In this document: positions 20,275 through 31,426 of the stretch, piece after piece
Numbering within the stretch: position 1 is the stretch's first letter
Layout of the letters: each line of letters starts with the position of its first letter
Assembly: GCA_949751835.1 (NCBI GenBank)
Contig: CATKHK010000039.1
Coordinates: forward strand, 342,115 to 406,114
Direction of reading: 5' to 3'
DNA from: Blepharisma japonicum
Taxonomy: Eukaryota; Ciliophora; Heterotrichea; Heterotrichida; Blepharismidae
DNA: 64,000 bases
Translations under genes and position numbers: made by a program
Notes under the pieces: generated by a model
The model's database searches: none
Told to the model about the DNA's origin: nothing
The model's input: only the letters and a program-made list of their open reading frames with translations

Positions 20275-21033
20275 AATTTTTACAAATCCCATTTATCATT
20301 ATTGCTTAATAAATTGAATGCTATTGCTTTATTTATTGATAATAGAGCCAATAGACTATTTCTCTTTTATTTATTTTTCTTGAATTTATTAATTCATATA
20401 ATTAAAATTTCACTTTAAACTGCTCTTAAGTTCATAGAAACTATGAAATATAGGGACACAAAGTTAAAGGATACTTTTATCATCATGCTAAAATCTCAAA
20501 ATCAGTCTGTCCTGAAAGATCATATATTTTTATTGGCCTAATGCTTTGGTATTAGCAGAACACTAATTAACTCAAATAGTCATCAGCCAAAAGGTAAAAA
20601 TTGATATAAAAGCTGGGCAATTTACTGAACGTCTCTGGATTCCTTTTTATATTCCAAGAAAAAACTTTCTGGCCGATCACAAACTCAATTCTTTTGTATC
20701 ATTCAGATATTTTCAGAGTTTAATATGCATATAAATCATTTATGTGAAAAGTTATGTATCATCATTTATAAAGAAGCCAGAAAACCAAATAGGAAGCAGG
20801 AATATACTAAAGATTTAATTATTTTCAATAGTTTTGGATAATCATTATGTTGTGAACAGTAATGAAAATCACAATACGGATTTTAAGGTTGAGCTATTAA
20901 TTTATATGTGATTTATATTAAATATCATTTAAAAGTTTAATTTCAATAGAATATTGCACAATATCTCATTTCGAAATTATTTTTGAATTATGTTATGCTT
21001 ATAATAACTCCCCAGCATTGCTAATTTATCGGT
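20275..21033. other. Long intergenic between convergent genes
   Basis: 759 nt between the kinase stop and the calcineurin B stop. On the minus strand about 20575-20720 there is an open stretch of ~48 codons with protein-like composition, bounded by TAA; it is not statistically compelling in AT-rich DNA. No RNA gene seen. Confidence 0.4.
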
Positions 21034-21570
21034 TTAATAATTAGAATTTTTCGTATTAAAAGTTTCTTGTGTTTCCCCTAGCATATCTTTAAATTCTTTA
21101 AAATTCAGCTTCCCATCCTTATCTTTATCAGTCTGCTGTATTACTTGATCCACAATACTTTGGACCTGTGCATCATTTAATGACCCGCCTACCAGGATCC
21201 TCAGCATTACAAATAGTTCACCTTCCCCTACAAATCCATCTCCATCCATATCATAAAGCTTGAAAAAGTATCGGAGTTTTTCTTCAGGGTTAAGCCTATC
21301 ACTGAATAGTGATATAGTTTCTACAAACAATTTAAAATCAATGACTTCACCCATATCAATAGTCATCATTCTAGCAATTCGATCTCTCATAGGATGATTT
21401 GTTAATTCAGGAAGTGTCAAAATGTCATCGACACTGACCCAGCCTTTTTCTTCATGATCAAGCCTGGCAAATCTTCGATAAATCCTTTTAAGCTCTTTTT
21501 GATTAAATTTTGATTTTCTCATTAATTCTTCAACTTCCTCTCGACGTAGTTGGCTTCCGACTCCTCCCAT
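21034..21570 (-). CDS. CNB: Calcineurin B regulatory subunit
   Basis: 178 residues, usual length for the family, starting MGG with a possible N-myristoylation glycine. It has four EF-hands. The first two are degenerate (DHEEKGWVSVDDI and the region around MTIDMGEVIDFKLF). The third (DMDGDGFVGEGE) and fourth (DKDKDGKLNFKE) loops are canonical calcium-binding. The SGRLSPEEKLRYFFKLYD-like linker (here SDRLNPEEKL) is typical of CNB. Calcineurin B binds the catalytic A subunit to give a Ca2+/calmodulin-dependent phosphatase. The gene follows the carboxypeptidase on the same strand with 17 bp between. Confidence 0.9.
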   Translation of the reverse strand: MGGVGSQLRREEVEELMRKSKFNQKELKRIYRRFARLDHEEKGWVSVDDILTLPELTNHPMRDRIARMMTIDMGEVIDFKLFVETISLFSDRLNPEEKLRYFFKLYDMDGDGFVGEGELFVMLRILVGGSLNDAQVQSIVDQVIQQTDKDKDGKLNFKEFKDMLGETQETFNTKNSNY

Positions 21571-21587
21571 TTATTTTTAAATTTTAA

Positions 21588-22901
21588 TTATAGCGAAATT
21601 CCATCAAGGAACGACCTAATCATATGCCAGGCTTCAGGCCTTTTCCATTCTGGAATATTATGACCACCTCCTTTGACTGTAATAAAAGTAAGGCCTTCAT
21701 ACTCTATATAAAAGCCAGCTACTTGATCATCTACATACCAAGATGTATATTTTTGCTTTATTGGCAAATTTAGGCTGCTTATCCATTCTCTAGTGCCAAT
21801 AAATGGTGTTCCTCCATCACAGTCACCAGAATAAACCCAAATACGCAACCCTGCACGAATAAGGAACGGGAAAACATATAAAGACCCATGCACTAGGTCT
21901 TCAGTATAATCTAAAAATATGCAAAAAGCCCACGGAGGGATTGAATCTGGAATATTAAAAGCGATCCTTACAGTCTGGTTTAAAAAATACTGAAATGATC
22001 CTTCCCAGCCTGCACAAGGTGGAATTATACCACGGGGTGGGACAAAGCCATTCTGAGAAAAACAGTCTCCATAAATATTATAAAAATTCAAGTTACTGAG
22101 AAGGTTTAGCTGTATATAATCTGTGTCATTATTACACGCTTCACTATCCCAGTTATTGAAATTGTCGCAGTCTGCCACCAATTTGTTATACCATTCATAG
22201 TCAATTAACGCATGAGACCATAATAGTTTCATCAATCCTGGGGTAGAGTCGGTATTATCATCTACATAAGGGTTCCCTATAATGATTCCTTTTAAGTTGA
22301 TACTATTATGAGGACTATAGCTGTTGTACATAAGGATATTATAAGCTAAGGTCGGAACATAAATTCCTCCATAGCTTTCTCCTGATATATAAAATTCATG
22401 ATTTTTATATTCAGGGAATTTTCTGAAAAACTGTAAAACGGCTTGGAGGTTGTCATGGGCTGCGATTTCGTCGTCAGTGACATTGTTGGAAGAAGCTCCT
22501 AATAGAGACCAGCCAGTTCCAGCTGGGCTTTCAAGATAGATAACGCTAGCATTAGTGTTTCAGGATCATTGATTTTTTAGGAGAACGGTTGTTTCGTCGG
22601 TGAAGACGTAAGGACCATGCTCATAAACGAGGCCTGCCATGGATGAACACCCAGGGCCACCATTCATCCATAATATTAAAGGATCTGTTGCAGGATTATT
22701 TTGACTTTCGACAAGAACATAGTGCAATGATTTTCCGTCAGAGTTGGGAATATCAAGGTAGCCAGAGTATGTATCAAAACTAGGAGGATATTCGGCTGGA
22801 AGGCCAGGCTGGTTTTTTACTAAGTCTGCTAAAGGAGCACTAAATGCTATATTTATCAATATATATCCAGCAAGCCAATTAACAATTTTCTCACCTCCCA
22901 T
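21588..22901 (-). CDS. Serine carboxypeptidase (S10), copy 1
   Basis: 437 residues with two adjacent TGA codons read as Trp (NQWSWNTNA, near 22563). It has a probable signal peptide or anchor ([19 protein letters not shown]). S10 landmarks: [22 protein letters not shown], the nucleophile motif GESYGG, the [10 protein letters not shown] Asp region, and [15 protein letters not shown] with the catalytic His. Such enzymes remove C-terminal residues from peptides in acidic compartments. Compared with copy 2 it carries [11 protein letters not shown] in place of VKGAGHMVPQW, a change right at the His loop. The stop is 17 bp from the start of calcineurin B. Confidence 0.9.
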
Positions 22902-23011
22902 TATTGGTTACTATAAATTACCTGAAAATAGATACCCACATTAAATTATTTCTTCTAAAATATACAATTTCTACCCATATAAACTTTACCTCATATTTAT
23001 CTAAATATTAT

Positions 23012-24343
23012 TTAAGGCGAAACTCCAGATAGCCACGAATTGACCATATGCCATGCTTGAGGTCTTTTCCACTGTGGAACCATGTGCCCAGCTCCTTTGA
23101 CAGTCACCCATGTAAGTCCTTCATATTCAATATAATATCCTGCTACTTGTTCATCAACATACCAAGACGCATAAGGCTGTTTCACGTCCAAATTTAAGCT
23201 GTTTATCCACTGTCTTGTCCCTATAAATGGCACTGATCCATCAACATCTCCTGAATAGACCATAATTCGTAGTCCAGAACGTATCAAGAAAGGATACACA
23301 AAGATCGAGCCATGGAGGTAGTCATCTTGATAATTCAAATCCTGGCAAAATGTCCAATCTTGAACAGTATTAGGAATATTAAAAGCAGCTTTTACAGTTG
23401 CGTTTTGGAAATAATTATAAGCGCCTTCCCAAGCACAGCATGGAGGAATAATCCCCATGTTAGGGTTCATATCAAGTACAAACTTCAAATATCTGTTATT
23501 GTCTAATTGGGCTTGGGTGCCGTTATGGTAAATGCAAGTGCCATAGACGTCATAAATATTGATATTATTGAGAAGCACTCCTTCTATATATCCTACGTCA
23601 TTTTGACAAGCTTCACTACTCCACTCATTAAGGTTGTCACAGTCTGCTACCAATTTATCATACCACTCATAGCCAATAAGGGCATGAGTCCATGCCAGCT
23701 GCATAAAGGCAGGGGTTGTATCAACATTCCAATCGGTGCAACCATTACCTACAGCAATTCCTTTTAGGTTAATGCTGTTATGAGGACTGTAGTTGTTGTA
23801 CATAAGGACGTTATAAGCCAAAGTAGGCACGTAGATGCCTGCATAACTTTCCCCTGAAATGTAAAAATCGTGGTATCTGTATTCAGGGAATTTTCTGAAA
23901 AATTGTAAAATTGCCTGAAGGTTGTCGTGAGCTGTGATTTCGTCGTCAGTGTTGTTGTTAGACAGGTCGCCCATTATGGACCAGCCAACGCCTGCTGGGG
24001 CTTCGAGGTATAAAACACTTGCATTTGTGTTCCAAGACCATTGATTCCTGAAAAGAGTGGTGCCTTCGTCTGGGAATACATAAGGGCCGTGCTCGTAGAT
24101 AAAGCCGTCAAGTGAGGAACACCCTGGGCCACCATTGAGCCATAGTAGCAAAGGGTCTGTTGCTGGATTATTTTGGCTTTCAACAAGAATGTAATGCAAG
24201 GATTTCCCATTTGAGTTGGGGATGTCAAGATAGCCAGAATATGTATCAAAATTAGGCACATCTGGAAGCATTGGCTGATTTTTTACTAAGTCAGCTAAAG
24301 GTGCACTTAAGGCTGTCCCTATTAAGAGGAGGTGAACCCACAT
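23012..24343 (-). CDS. Serine carboxypeptidase (S10), copy 2
   Basis: 443 residues, no in-frame TGA. It begins with a signal peptide (MWVHLLLIGTALSAPLAD). Motifs: [11 protein letters not shown] near residue 67, YLEAPAGVGWS near 112, nucleophile S166 in GESYAG, the YSGDVDGSVP Asp region, and H420 in GAGHMVPQW. These are the full catalytic set of family S10, so it should be active in a lysosome/digestive vacuole or be secreted. It is a clear tandem duplicate of the gene at 21588 (shared start [11 protein letters not shown], shared C-terminal RSG/RAGLRI-VYSGD block), 110 bp apart on the same strand. Confidence 0.95.
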   Translation of the reverse strand: MWVHLLLIGTALSAPLADLVKNQPMLPDVPNFDTYSGYLDIPNSNGKSLHYILVESQNNPATDPLLLWLNGGPGCSSLDGFIYEHGPYVFPDEGTTLFRNQWSWNTNASVLYLEAPAGVGWSIMGDLSNNNTDDEITAHDNLQAILQFFRKFPEYRYHDFYISGESYAGIYVPTLAYNVLMYNNYSPHNSINLKGIAVGNGCTDWNVDTTPAFMQLAWTHALIGYEWYDKLVADCDNLNEWSSEACQNDVGYIEGVLLNNINIYDVYGTCIYHNGTQAQLDNNRYLKFVLDMNPNMGIIPPCCAWEGAYNYFQNATVKAAFNIPNTVQDWTFCQDLNYQDDYLHGSIFVYPFLIRSGLRIMVYSGDVDGSVPFIGTRQWINSLNLDVKQPYASWYVDEQVAGYYIEYEGLTWVTVKGAGHMVPQWKRPQAWHMVNSWLSGVSP

Positions 24344-24581
24344 TTATATATATTTCTCCAGGTAGATTAATTCACTTGGGTAGTTATCAAGAAAAATAAT
24401 TCAGAAAATTGGAAAATAAATCAGCAAAACTAAAATATAGATAAAGAAAATTTGGCTAAGGAGAACGCTAATTAATCTTAAGGTTTTTAACTATTTATTA
24501 TAATTAATTTTAAATTAATTTTTGATAGATAGTAAAATTATAATAAAAATTTTCTTTTGGATTAGATTACCTTCAGTTAAA

Positions 24582-24935
24582 TTACATAAATGACGGTAAT
24601 ATAGGAATCATGAAGTTATTAAACCTTGGTGGATCGAGTACTATAAACGAGCCGCTGCAAGGCTTAAGCTTCTTAGTTGGCTGGTATACTTGCGACACAG
24701 AAACTTTTAATATATTTGCATCGAGTAAAGGCTGCTTTGTTCCATGGAATTTTAATGCTCTTCTAGCACTTTCTGACTCCTCAAACCAAACTATGCAGCT
24801 TTTTCTGTTCCTGAAATGGATTCGTTCGATTTTTCCACAAGTAGCAAAAGCTCTTGCAATTGATTGAGAATCTGTGTTACTGCTAAAGCCTGTTACAAAG
24901 ACGTATCGAAAATCGCTTCTTTCTCGCTTAGACAT
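24582..24935 (-). CDS. Small RRM RNA-binding protein
   Basis: 117 residues. One RRM fold covers about residues 11-80: RNP2-like YVFVTGFSS, a helix with SIARAFATCGKIERIHF, and RNP1-like KSCIVWFEESESARRAL. The C-terminus (PCSGSFIVLDPPRFNN) is not recognised. The size is that of a single-domain RRM. There is an antisense open frame of 85 codons that I treat as a shadow. Transcription is on the same strand as the carboxypeptidases but 239 bp upstream. Confidence 0.75.
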   Translation of the reverse strand: MSKRERSDFRYVFVTGFSSNTDSQSIARAFATCGKIERIHFRNRKSCIVWFEESESARRALKFHGTKQPLLDANILKVSVSQVYQPTKKLKPCSGSFIVLDPPRFNNFMIPILPSFM

Positions 24936-25430
24936 TTTAATTAAAATTCAGCGCTTAATTCAGTGAATATTTTTGTCGAATCTAAGCCATTTCAATTTCC
25001 ATTTTTCTATTTCTCAAGATTCTTAGGCAATGAAATTTTAGAATTAAATGGGAACAGCTTTGAAATTCCTTTGAAATATTTACAACTAAGTGCAATTTAT
25101 ATATTTTACTTCCTGTTTTTAAATTATAATATACTATATATAATAAATTTTATTTGTCAGAATTTCATCAGATATATAAGTGATGAGCGTAGTCTGAATT
25201 TTACCTTCAAAATAAGATTTAATTTTTATTATTACTTATAATCCTATTATATATTCCTTGAATTATTTGTAGGGCATCCGGCATGCAGAAATATCCATGG
25301 AAGGCAATTTCATACAATTATGAATACTCCATATTCAGAATACTCTATTCAAATAATTCAATTGGTTATATGAAATAATAAATAATATAATTCATTAGAA
25401 ATCTAATTAATCCAAATAAATGCTATTTAT
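24936..25430. other. AT-rich spacer
   Basis: No supported gene. A 92-codon open frame on the plus strand (24963-25241) starts at GTG, is dominated by Phe/Ile/Tyr/Asn and looks like chance in AT-rich DNA. Confidence 0.5.
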
Positions 25431-26502
25431 TTATGGGAAATTATTTACCTGCCTTCTATTTATTCTGTTATATTTATCTTGAAACTGTTCAATAGTGTCA
25501 TCGTAATTATCGAAATTCATAATAAAATCAGCTTTTCGAGGATTCATCTCTTTGACTCTACTGCCAAATAAAATCTTCTCAAAATCATTTCCGATTTCTA
25601 TGGTAGCATCGCTGAAATATGCTGCTTTTTTTGCCTATTCTCCAACAAATATTCCCAGTTTCTCTAATTAAGTTTATAACAGTAGCTGCAAAATAGATAC
25701 TTTTAGTTGAGTTGAATTCCTCCTTTATCAGAATCTCACCATCTCAAGTAGTGAGTCCTCAGATTTCTTCTGGGAAATTCAAATGCTTGTAATGATGAGC
25801 GACATAATTGAAGATTCCTTCACAAGAGGCTGTAATTTCTAACTGAGGATAATTTTCCTTAAATTTTTCAAATGTCAATTGTATTGTATACTGAGTTCCT
25901 AGATATTCAAAGAATTCTTTAACCTCCTCTTTTGGGTCCGAAATGCAAGGGGGATTGTTTAGATAAAAACCTAAGTCGATTTTGAAAAAATGGTTGAAAT
26001 CTGCATAAAAATTTAATAATATGCTCCTCAAACTTGAAATAACTAAAGGATCTTTATCAGGAGAGTGCAGAAAATTGCTTAAAAATTCTTTTTTGAATGG
26101 CATTATAACCTCTCTGAAATAAAGATAGTTTCATCTAAAAGTAGAATGCCTATTTAATGCAAAATAAAGAATAACTTGCAGCCATTCTTCATCTTCTGCA
26201 GAAAATAAATCATAATTTCGGATAACACTTTCATCCTCCGCGAGTACAGCTTGGTTAGAGGTTTTCAAAGATGTCAAAAAATCAACAAAATTCTTATAAT
26301 TTTCTTCTCATTCTGTCAATGAAATTGAATTCAGTACTAGGTTGCACAGAGCTTCGTTATAATGATAGAAAATTTCAATTAAAATTGCCAGTTTATTTTC
26401 CATTAATTTATAATTGAAATTTCCCCTAAAAATTAGCCCCATTTCTGAATTATTAAAATGTAATATACTATTATCAGGAAGCAAAAAACAAGCATTTCTC
26501 AT
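25431..26502 (-). pseudogene. Unknown gene with frame discontinuities
   Basis: Not recognised. From the ATG at 26502 one frame runs through several TGA (Trp) for about 270 codons to near 25670. The protein-like sequence then continues in two other frames: first one reading NWEYLLENRQKK, then one reading AYFSDATIEIGNDFEKILF and onward to a TAA at 25431-25433. The last shift falls at a run of seven A (gene orientation). The first could be a one-base loss in a short A run, or a 17-nt GT...AG intron (gttataaacttaattag). So this is either a recently broken gene, a gene with sequencing errors in homopolymers, or one with an atypical intron. No signal peptide, membrane segment or known motif seen. 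Confidence 0.55.
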
Positions 26503-26551
26503 TTATTTTATTAATAAAATCAATCCGATATTTTCTTATTTAATTTCCTAA

Positions 26552-28537
26552 TTAGCAACAGCAGCAGCAACATTTCTGCTTAGATTCTTTCTTCCTCTCC
26601 TTATTGAGAAAATCTTTCAGCATTTCTGGCGCATGCTGTGGAGGGCGATCCTTATTTTTGCACAATTCTTCATCAGCAAGAAAACAATGCAAAATCGCAT
26701 CACAAGCCATCGAATAAATTCCCATGAAAAGTGACGCTATAATATAAGCTATCAATAAAAACACAATTGTTGGGAAAATAGGGGAATGCAGTTTGTCTGA
26801 CCATTTAGAGGCATGAGTAATAATTATATATCCTGCAAAAGTCGCAATAATTGCTATCATCCATTTTCCTAAAAACTGAAAAACATGCCCAATAGACCCA
26901 AGGGCTAAAAACCTAAATCCATTTCTGAGGATTAAAAAAAATGCGTCACGGGCTGCTGCGCAAAATGAGGTGGAATTTAAGGCACATTGAATAAAAGCGT
27001 TTTTGTTGAGGAATTTAACGAATCTTTCAAAGCATACAACATAGCAAGTTAGACATCTCAGAAGCAAGAGCAAGGCTTTGCTTTTTCCATCTCTGTTGAC
27101 TGCTTTAATTCTTGCTTGGATATACATTAAGATATATTTGATTGCCCATATGATAGCTAATATTAAAGACCCAAAAGCCAAAGTCCCTAAGTGGTAACGG
27201 AATGCCCAGTAAATCGGTCTAGAAATAGGTCGCTGAGCTCCATGGTCTGACCCACTAGAAAAGTACCAAATGCATACAGATCCTGCTAAAATGAACTCAC
27301 AAAGCGCTATTAAAATTGCATTTATCCACAAAATTCCAAAAAATTCAAAATAAAACGCATTTCTTGTATCATTATTCCACTCAGCCTCCGCAAATGCAGT
27401 ATCTCCATGCTGTTTGATATCCCCACTTGAATAAATCCAAAGCACAGCAAGCACCCACCATATATAAAATGCGATAATTACTAAAAAGAAAACAGGTGGC
27501 ACTAGCATTGCATACCACACGTCTCTAATGTAAAGTGTCCCAGCTTTCATAATTGCAACCGCCAATCTAATTCTATTGCACATGCACAATATATAAAGAA
27601 AATAAACCCCTGCTATCCCATATACAATCCCACTGCAAACATATAAAGTTGTGCGTGTGTCTTTATCAGTGTCTTCTTGATATTTATTTTCAGCAGCCCA
27701 CAGTAAGAATGAAGCACAAAGTATGAGGAATGCCCAAAAAACAAGAATAGAAATCCATACTAAAACTCCTATACAATATCTTAAAACAAACATATAAACT
27801 CCTCCAATGACAAATGCTATAGCAGCTACTATAAACATAACTTCCCAGCAATTCCATACATCCCCTATCCATTTTGTTAAAACAGTCACATCAATTTTAT
27901 CACTAACTTCGTTATAGCCATACTTCACCCACCCTACTTCTGCGTCAGAGTCTGGTAAACAGAATCTGTCTAGGTATCCATCACTTGGGTATATTCCTCT
28001 AATATACCCATAAGTAGGATCAGGATAATCAGAAATGTTTTCAAACAGAAATGTGCAGGTATAATGGAAAGTTTTGATTTTGTAGCAGTCCACTGTAGAG
28101 TTGTAGTGCTTAGGGCAGTGCTTTACGCAGACTCGATAGTCAAGGTAGCCGGAGATTGGAAATGGGAAATAAAGATAATCGTAATTTTCAGCATTTTCAC
28201 CTGGACGGCCACATTGGTTTCCATCAGAGTCGTAAGGGTATGTTAAGAGGGAAGGATTTCCTTCTGAAAATCCAGTAATGCCGACTATAAATCAGGTAAC
28301 AATAAAAGCTATAAAACCCAGGCAGCATAAACAATCTGTGCATCTGCGTTTTTCAACAGGGCCATTTGAAAGATCTTCGGAAAGTGGCTCGCCTTTATAG
28401 TCTGGGTCCATGTATTTTGACTTAGAATCAGACTTATTTTGGTTTTCCTTGCCTGTATTATCTACTTTTGACTTACATTCAGGTTTATTAGGGTCTTCAT
28501 TGTCTTTGCCCTCTGTCTTTGATGATTTGCCTCCCAT
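26552..28537 (-). CDS. Choline-transporter-like protein (SLC44/CTL)
   Basis: 661 residues, TGA as Trp at 28292. Residues 1-65 are a hydrophilic Lys/Asp/Ser-rich cytosolic tail (MGGKSSKTEGKDNEDPNK). Next come a first transmembrane helix, a large Cys-rich extracellular loop (CGRPGENAENYDYLYF, CVKHCP), then about ten helices. The CTL-type features include RPISRPIYWAFRYHLGTLAFGS and the Cys-rich loop CLTCYVVCFERFVKFLNKNA-like block and NAFIQCALNSTSFCAAARDAF, strongly typical of SLC44. The C-terminus ends with six consecutive Cys. The family exchanges choline and ethanolamine across plasma or organellar membranes. It lies 49 bp downstream of the start of the disrupted gene, on the same strand. Confidence 0.9.
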
Positions 28538-29185
28538 GATTTATCTATAAACGGAAAAACCATTTCAAACTAAAATTTTAAGGTTTAGTAGGAATGAGTT
28601 AGAATTTAAGTTTCATTTGAAGAGGAGGCTTAATAAGCTGAGAAATGAAGGCTGAAATGAGACTTTTGGATTTTTTTAATTAATAGAAGCGTTTCAGAAA
28701 TTTATTGTTTGATTTCTGAGAATTATTTTCTTATTGGTAAACTATTTCAATTGGGATAATTGCTTAAGAGGTCCATTGAGAAGCTGAGCTTTAATTATTC
28801 GGAAGAATTCCATTATCAAGAATTCTTTTTGCGCTTTTTGAGTAATTGTATATATGACCTTAAAAATCCTTTATAAAAATTAAGAAAAAACATTTTAGTC
28901 TTCATCTTCTCATAAATGATTAATTCTATTTATATTTGTAATATTCTTCTCTTAAACAATTTTAGAATTCTCAATATTAGCTGCTCTATTTCTAAATACA
29001 TCATTTTATATAACACCTTATTTATAGTAATCAGAAAAATCTTAAATTACTTTACACCCCATTATAATCCCAAAAGAAAATGACCATTTTACCTGATACT
29101 TTTCTTTTTCTAAATAACTGATGCATTTTTCCAGCTTTTTTATTCATACTACAGCTTTTTATTATCAAATCTTTAAATCTTATAA
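28538..29185. other. Intergenic, divergent promoters
   Basis: 648 nt of AT-rich DNA between the starts of the SLC44 gene and the alpha/beta hydrolase. No gene or repeat recognised. Confidence 0.5.
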
Positions 29186-31327
29186 ATGGTAAACTTCTGC
29201 AATAGAAAGCTCAAACTTCTGATTTTTGGAGGTGCAGTCATGGCAAGTATCCTCCTTTTCCTCGCCTTAATCTTCGAGGTCTTTTTCCTACTCTCCTACC
29301 TTATTACTTTACCTGGATCTCTTTTCCTTTTCATAATTTCTTTATGATTACTCTTACGATTTGCGGCACAAATTTTGATTTTTCCGGGGTCCTGCTGATT
29401 TTGAAGACGGTCAATTGAGGCAAGTTTCTGTAGAGAAATGACGTCACAAATTTATTATAAGATGAAAGATCTTCACAATTATTTAGAAAATTTGCTTGAG
29501 AAAGCAAATAAGAGCAGGAATGATGATAATAACCCTCAGGTATCGTATGGTTCAATTACTTTTACGTGCCATCTGATAGAAACAATTTATGATAACTTAA
29601 AAACCCTTGACAGTTCACTGTCCAAGCACCAAACACATTTTTACAATCTCATCAACGACCTAAAAACCACCCTTGAAGAAACTTCAATTATTGTGAATTC
29701 TCTTGACGAGTATAACCTCTGGAACTGAATGAAAATTCAATACGAAAAACCTGATCCAGTCAGCTTAGTTTTCGAAGATTTTCCCAACCACACACAAATT
29801 CACCATGCCATTGAAACTTGTGAACAAATCGAAAAAGCCCTTTTTGCTTCTTGTGGGCCTACAACTTGCTATAAAAGGCTTAAAAGATGGGTATTCGACG
29901 ACACTTTAGGATCAGGAAACTATATGAGGATGGACCTCTTAAAACGCTTTAATTCAGAACAGGTATGAATAACTGCAGAAGACGGTGTAAATATTGATGG
30001 ATTTTTTGTGCAAAGTTCACCCCAAGGCTTGCCACGTCCTTGTATGCTGATTTGTAACCCAAATGCTGGTTTCTATGAGTTTTCGTTTTTTCAGACTGAG
30101 TGGCTTGAATTTTATATAAGAAATGGGATTAATGTATTTTTGTGGAATTATAGAGGGTATGGCAGGACTCCTGGGAAACCGAGTTTGCCAAGAATACAGA
30201 AAGATGGGCAAATTATTGTAAATTATTTGAGGACGACGAAAAATGTGCCGAAATTGGGGGTGCATGGGGAATCGCTAGGAGGCTGCATTGCAACATATTT
30301 GGCTAGGGAGTGTGCTCTTGATTTTTTATTTGCAGATAGGACTTTTGCATCGCTGGAAGATACGTCATTTTTTAATTTTGGGAAAGTTGCGTATTGGGGG
30401 TTAAAAGTGGCCCAGAAAGCTGATAGTGATTCCGCAGGAGATTATTTGGCTGCAGACTGTTATAAAATTTTATCATCAGACCCTCAAGACAAAATGATCA
30501 GTGACTTAGCATCATTAAAATCAGGAGTCTCTTATAGGCTGACCACTGGGCTTCAAGAAAAAATTTCCAGTTCTCTTTCCAAATCAAAAAATTTCAAAAA
30601 ATCGCATATTTTAACTGAACAAGAAATTTTAAATTTTTCTGGCTCAATTTCTAGGCTCGCTAGATTAATTGAGCATTTGTCAGGTTTCAAAAAGATTCGT
30701 GAAGGAGACTCATTAAATAATCCCGGCCACATATCAAAAGTCCCTACTCAATATCAATTATTGGTAAAAGAAACTGATTCTTTAGACGACGAACAAATTG
30801 TAAGCACAGTGATGAGATTAATGGCAGTAATGGATAATCTGGATTCTGGAGGGAGCTCATTAAGCTCTATATCAAAAGCAAAATTCCAAGAGCTTAATTT
30901 GATAATATGAATTTCTACACTTGATATTTGGGGATCAAGCTTATATTTAGCAGGTGCTGAGACTTGTGGTCCGATTACTTACACTATAAAATCTATAAAA
31001 GAAGCGATAAAAGAATTGGAAATTATCATTTCTTCAAATGAAAGCTCAACAAATTCGTTATTAAGAGAAATTTGTAAAGACGTCGATAAAGTTTGCAAAA
31101 GTCTGCAAAGAATTCTGGGTTTTCTAGAAGAAAGAGCTGAAAATACCCCATCTGAGAACTCAAGCTCATCTTTTAACCTTAATGAAAGTATGATTGTGAC
31201 AAGCACTGTGGATTACCAGAAAGCTGGATTTTTAATTCCGTTAACTTGTGGGCATGGAGGCCCGTATAGTTCTTGTGAAAAAACAATTTATGAAAAACAT
31301 CTTGTTAATGCTAATTTTATTTCATAA
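29186..31327 (+). CDS. Membrane-anchored alpha/beta hydrolase
   Basis: 713 residues, with TGA as Trp at several places (ISLWLLLRF, CWFWRR, NLWNWMKI, LIIWISTLDIW). Two hydrophobic helices at about residues 12-70 anchor it in a membrane. The hydrolase fold starts at about residue 260 (TAEDGVNIDGFF, CMLICNPNAGFYEF, NYRGYGRTPGKP). The nucleophile elbow is GESLGG at about residue 369, followed by FADRTFAS, as in BEM46/ABHD12-17-like serine hydrolases. A large helical insert separates these from the C-terminus, which ends with a CGHGG motif that may supply the catalytic His. Likely a lipid or acyl-protein hydrolase; the substrate cannot be told. The start is the first ATG after stops. Confidence 0.75.
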
Positions 31328-31426
31328 AAAATAGATTAAATAGTTTAATATTTATAATTTCAGTATGATTAATGATAAATAAGTAAAAAGGAGATCCTTA
31401 ATAGTCAATTTAAAAAGAAAAATAAT

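Noticed and set aside
24963-25241. 92-codon plus-strand frame
   Set aside because: No ATG at its start, composition dominated by Phe/Ile/Tyr/Asn and no neighbour context; expected by chance in AT-rich DNA.
25431-26502. Programmed +1 frameshifting as in Euplotes
   Set aside because: The frame changes are not at AAA-TAA or AAA-TAG sites, and heterotrichs are not known for frequent frameshifting; error, intron or decay is simpler.
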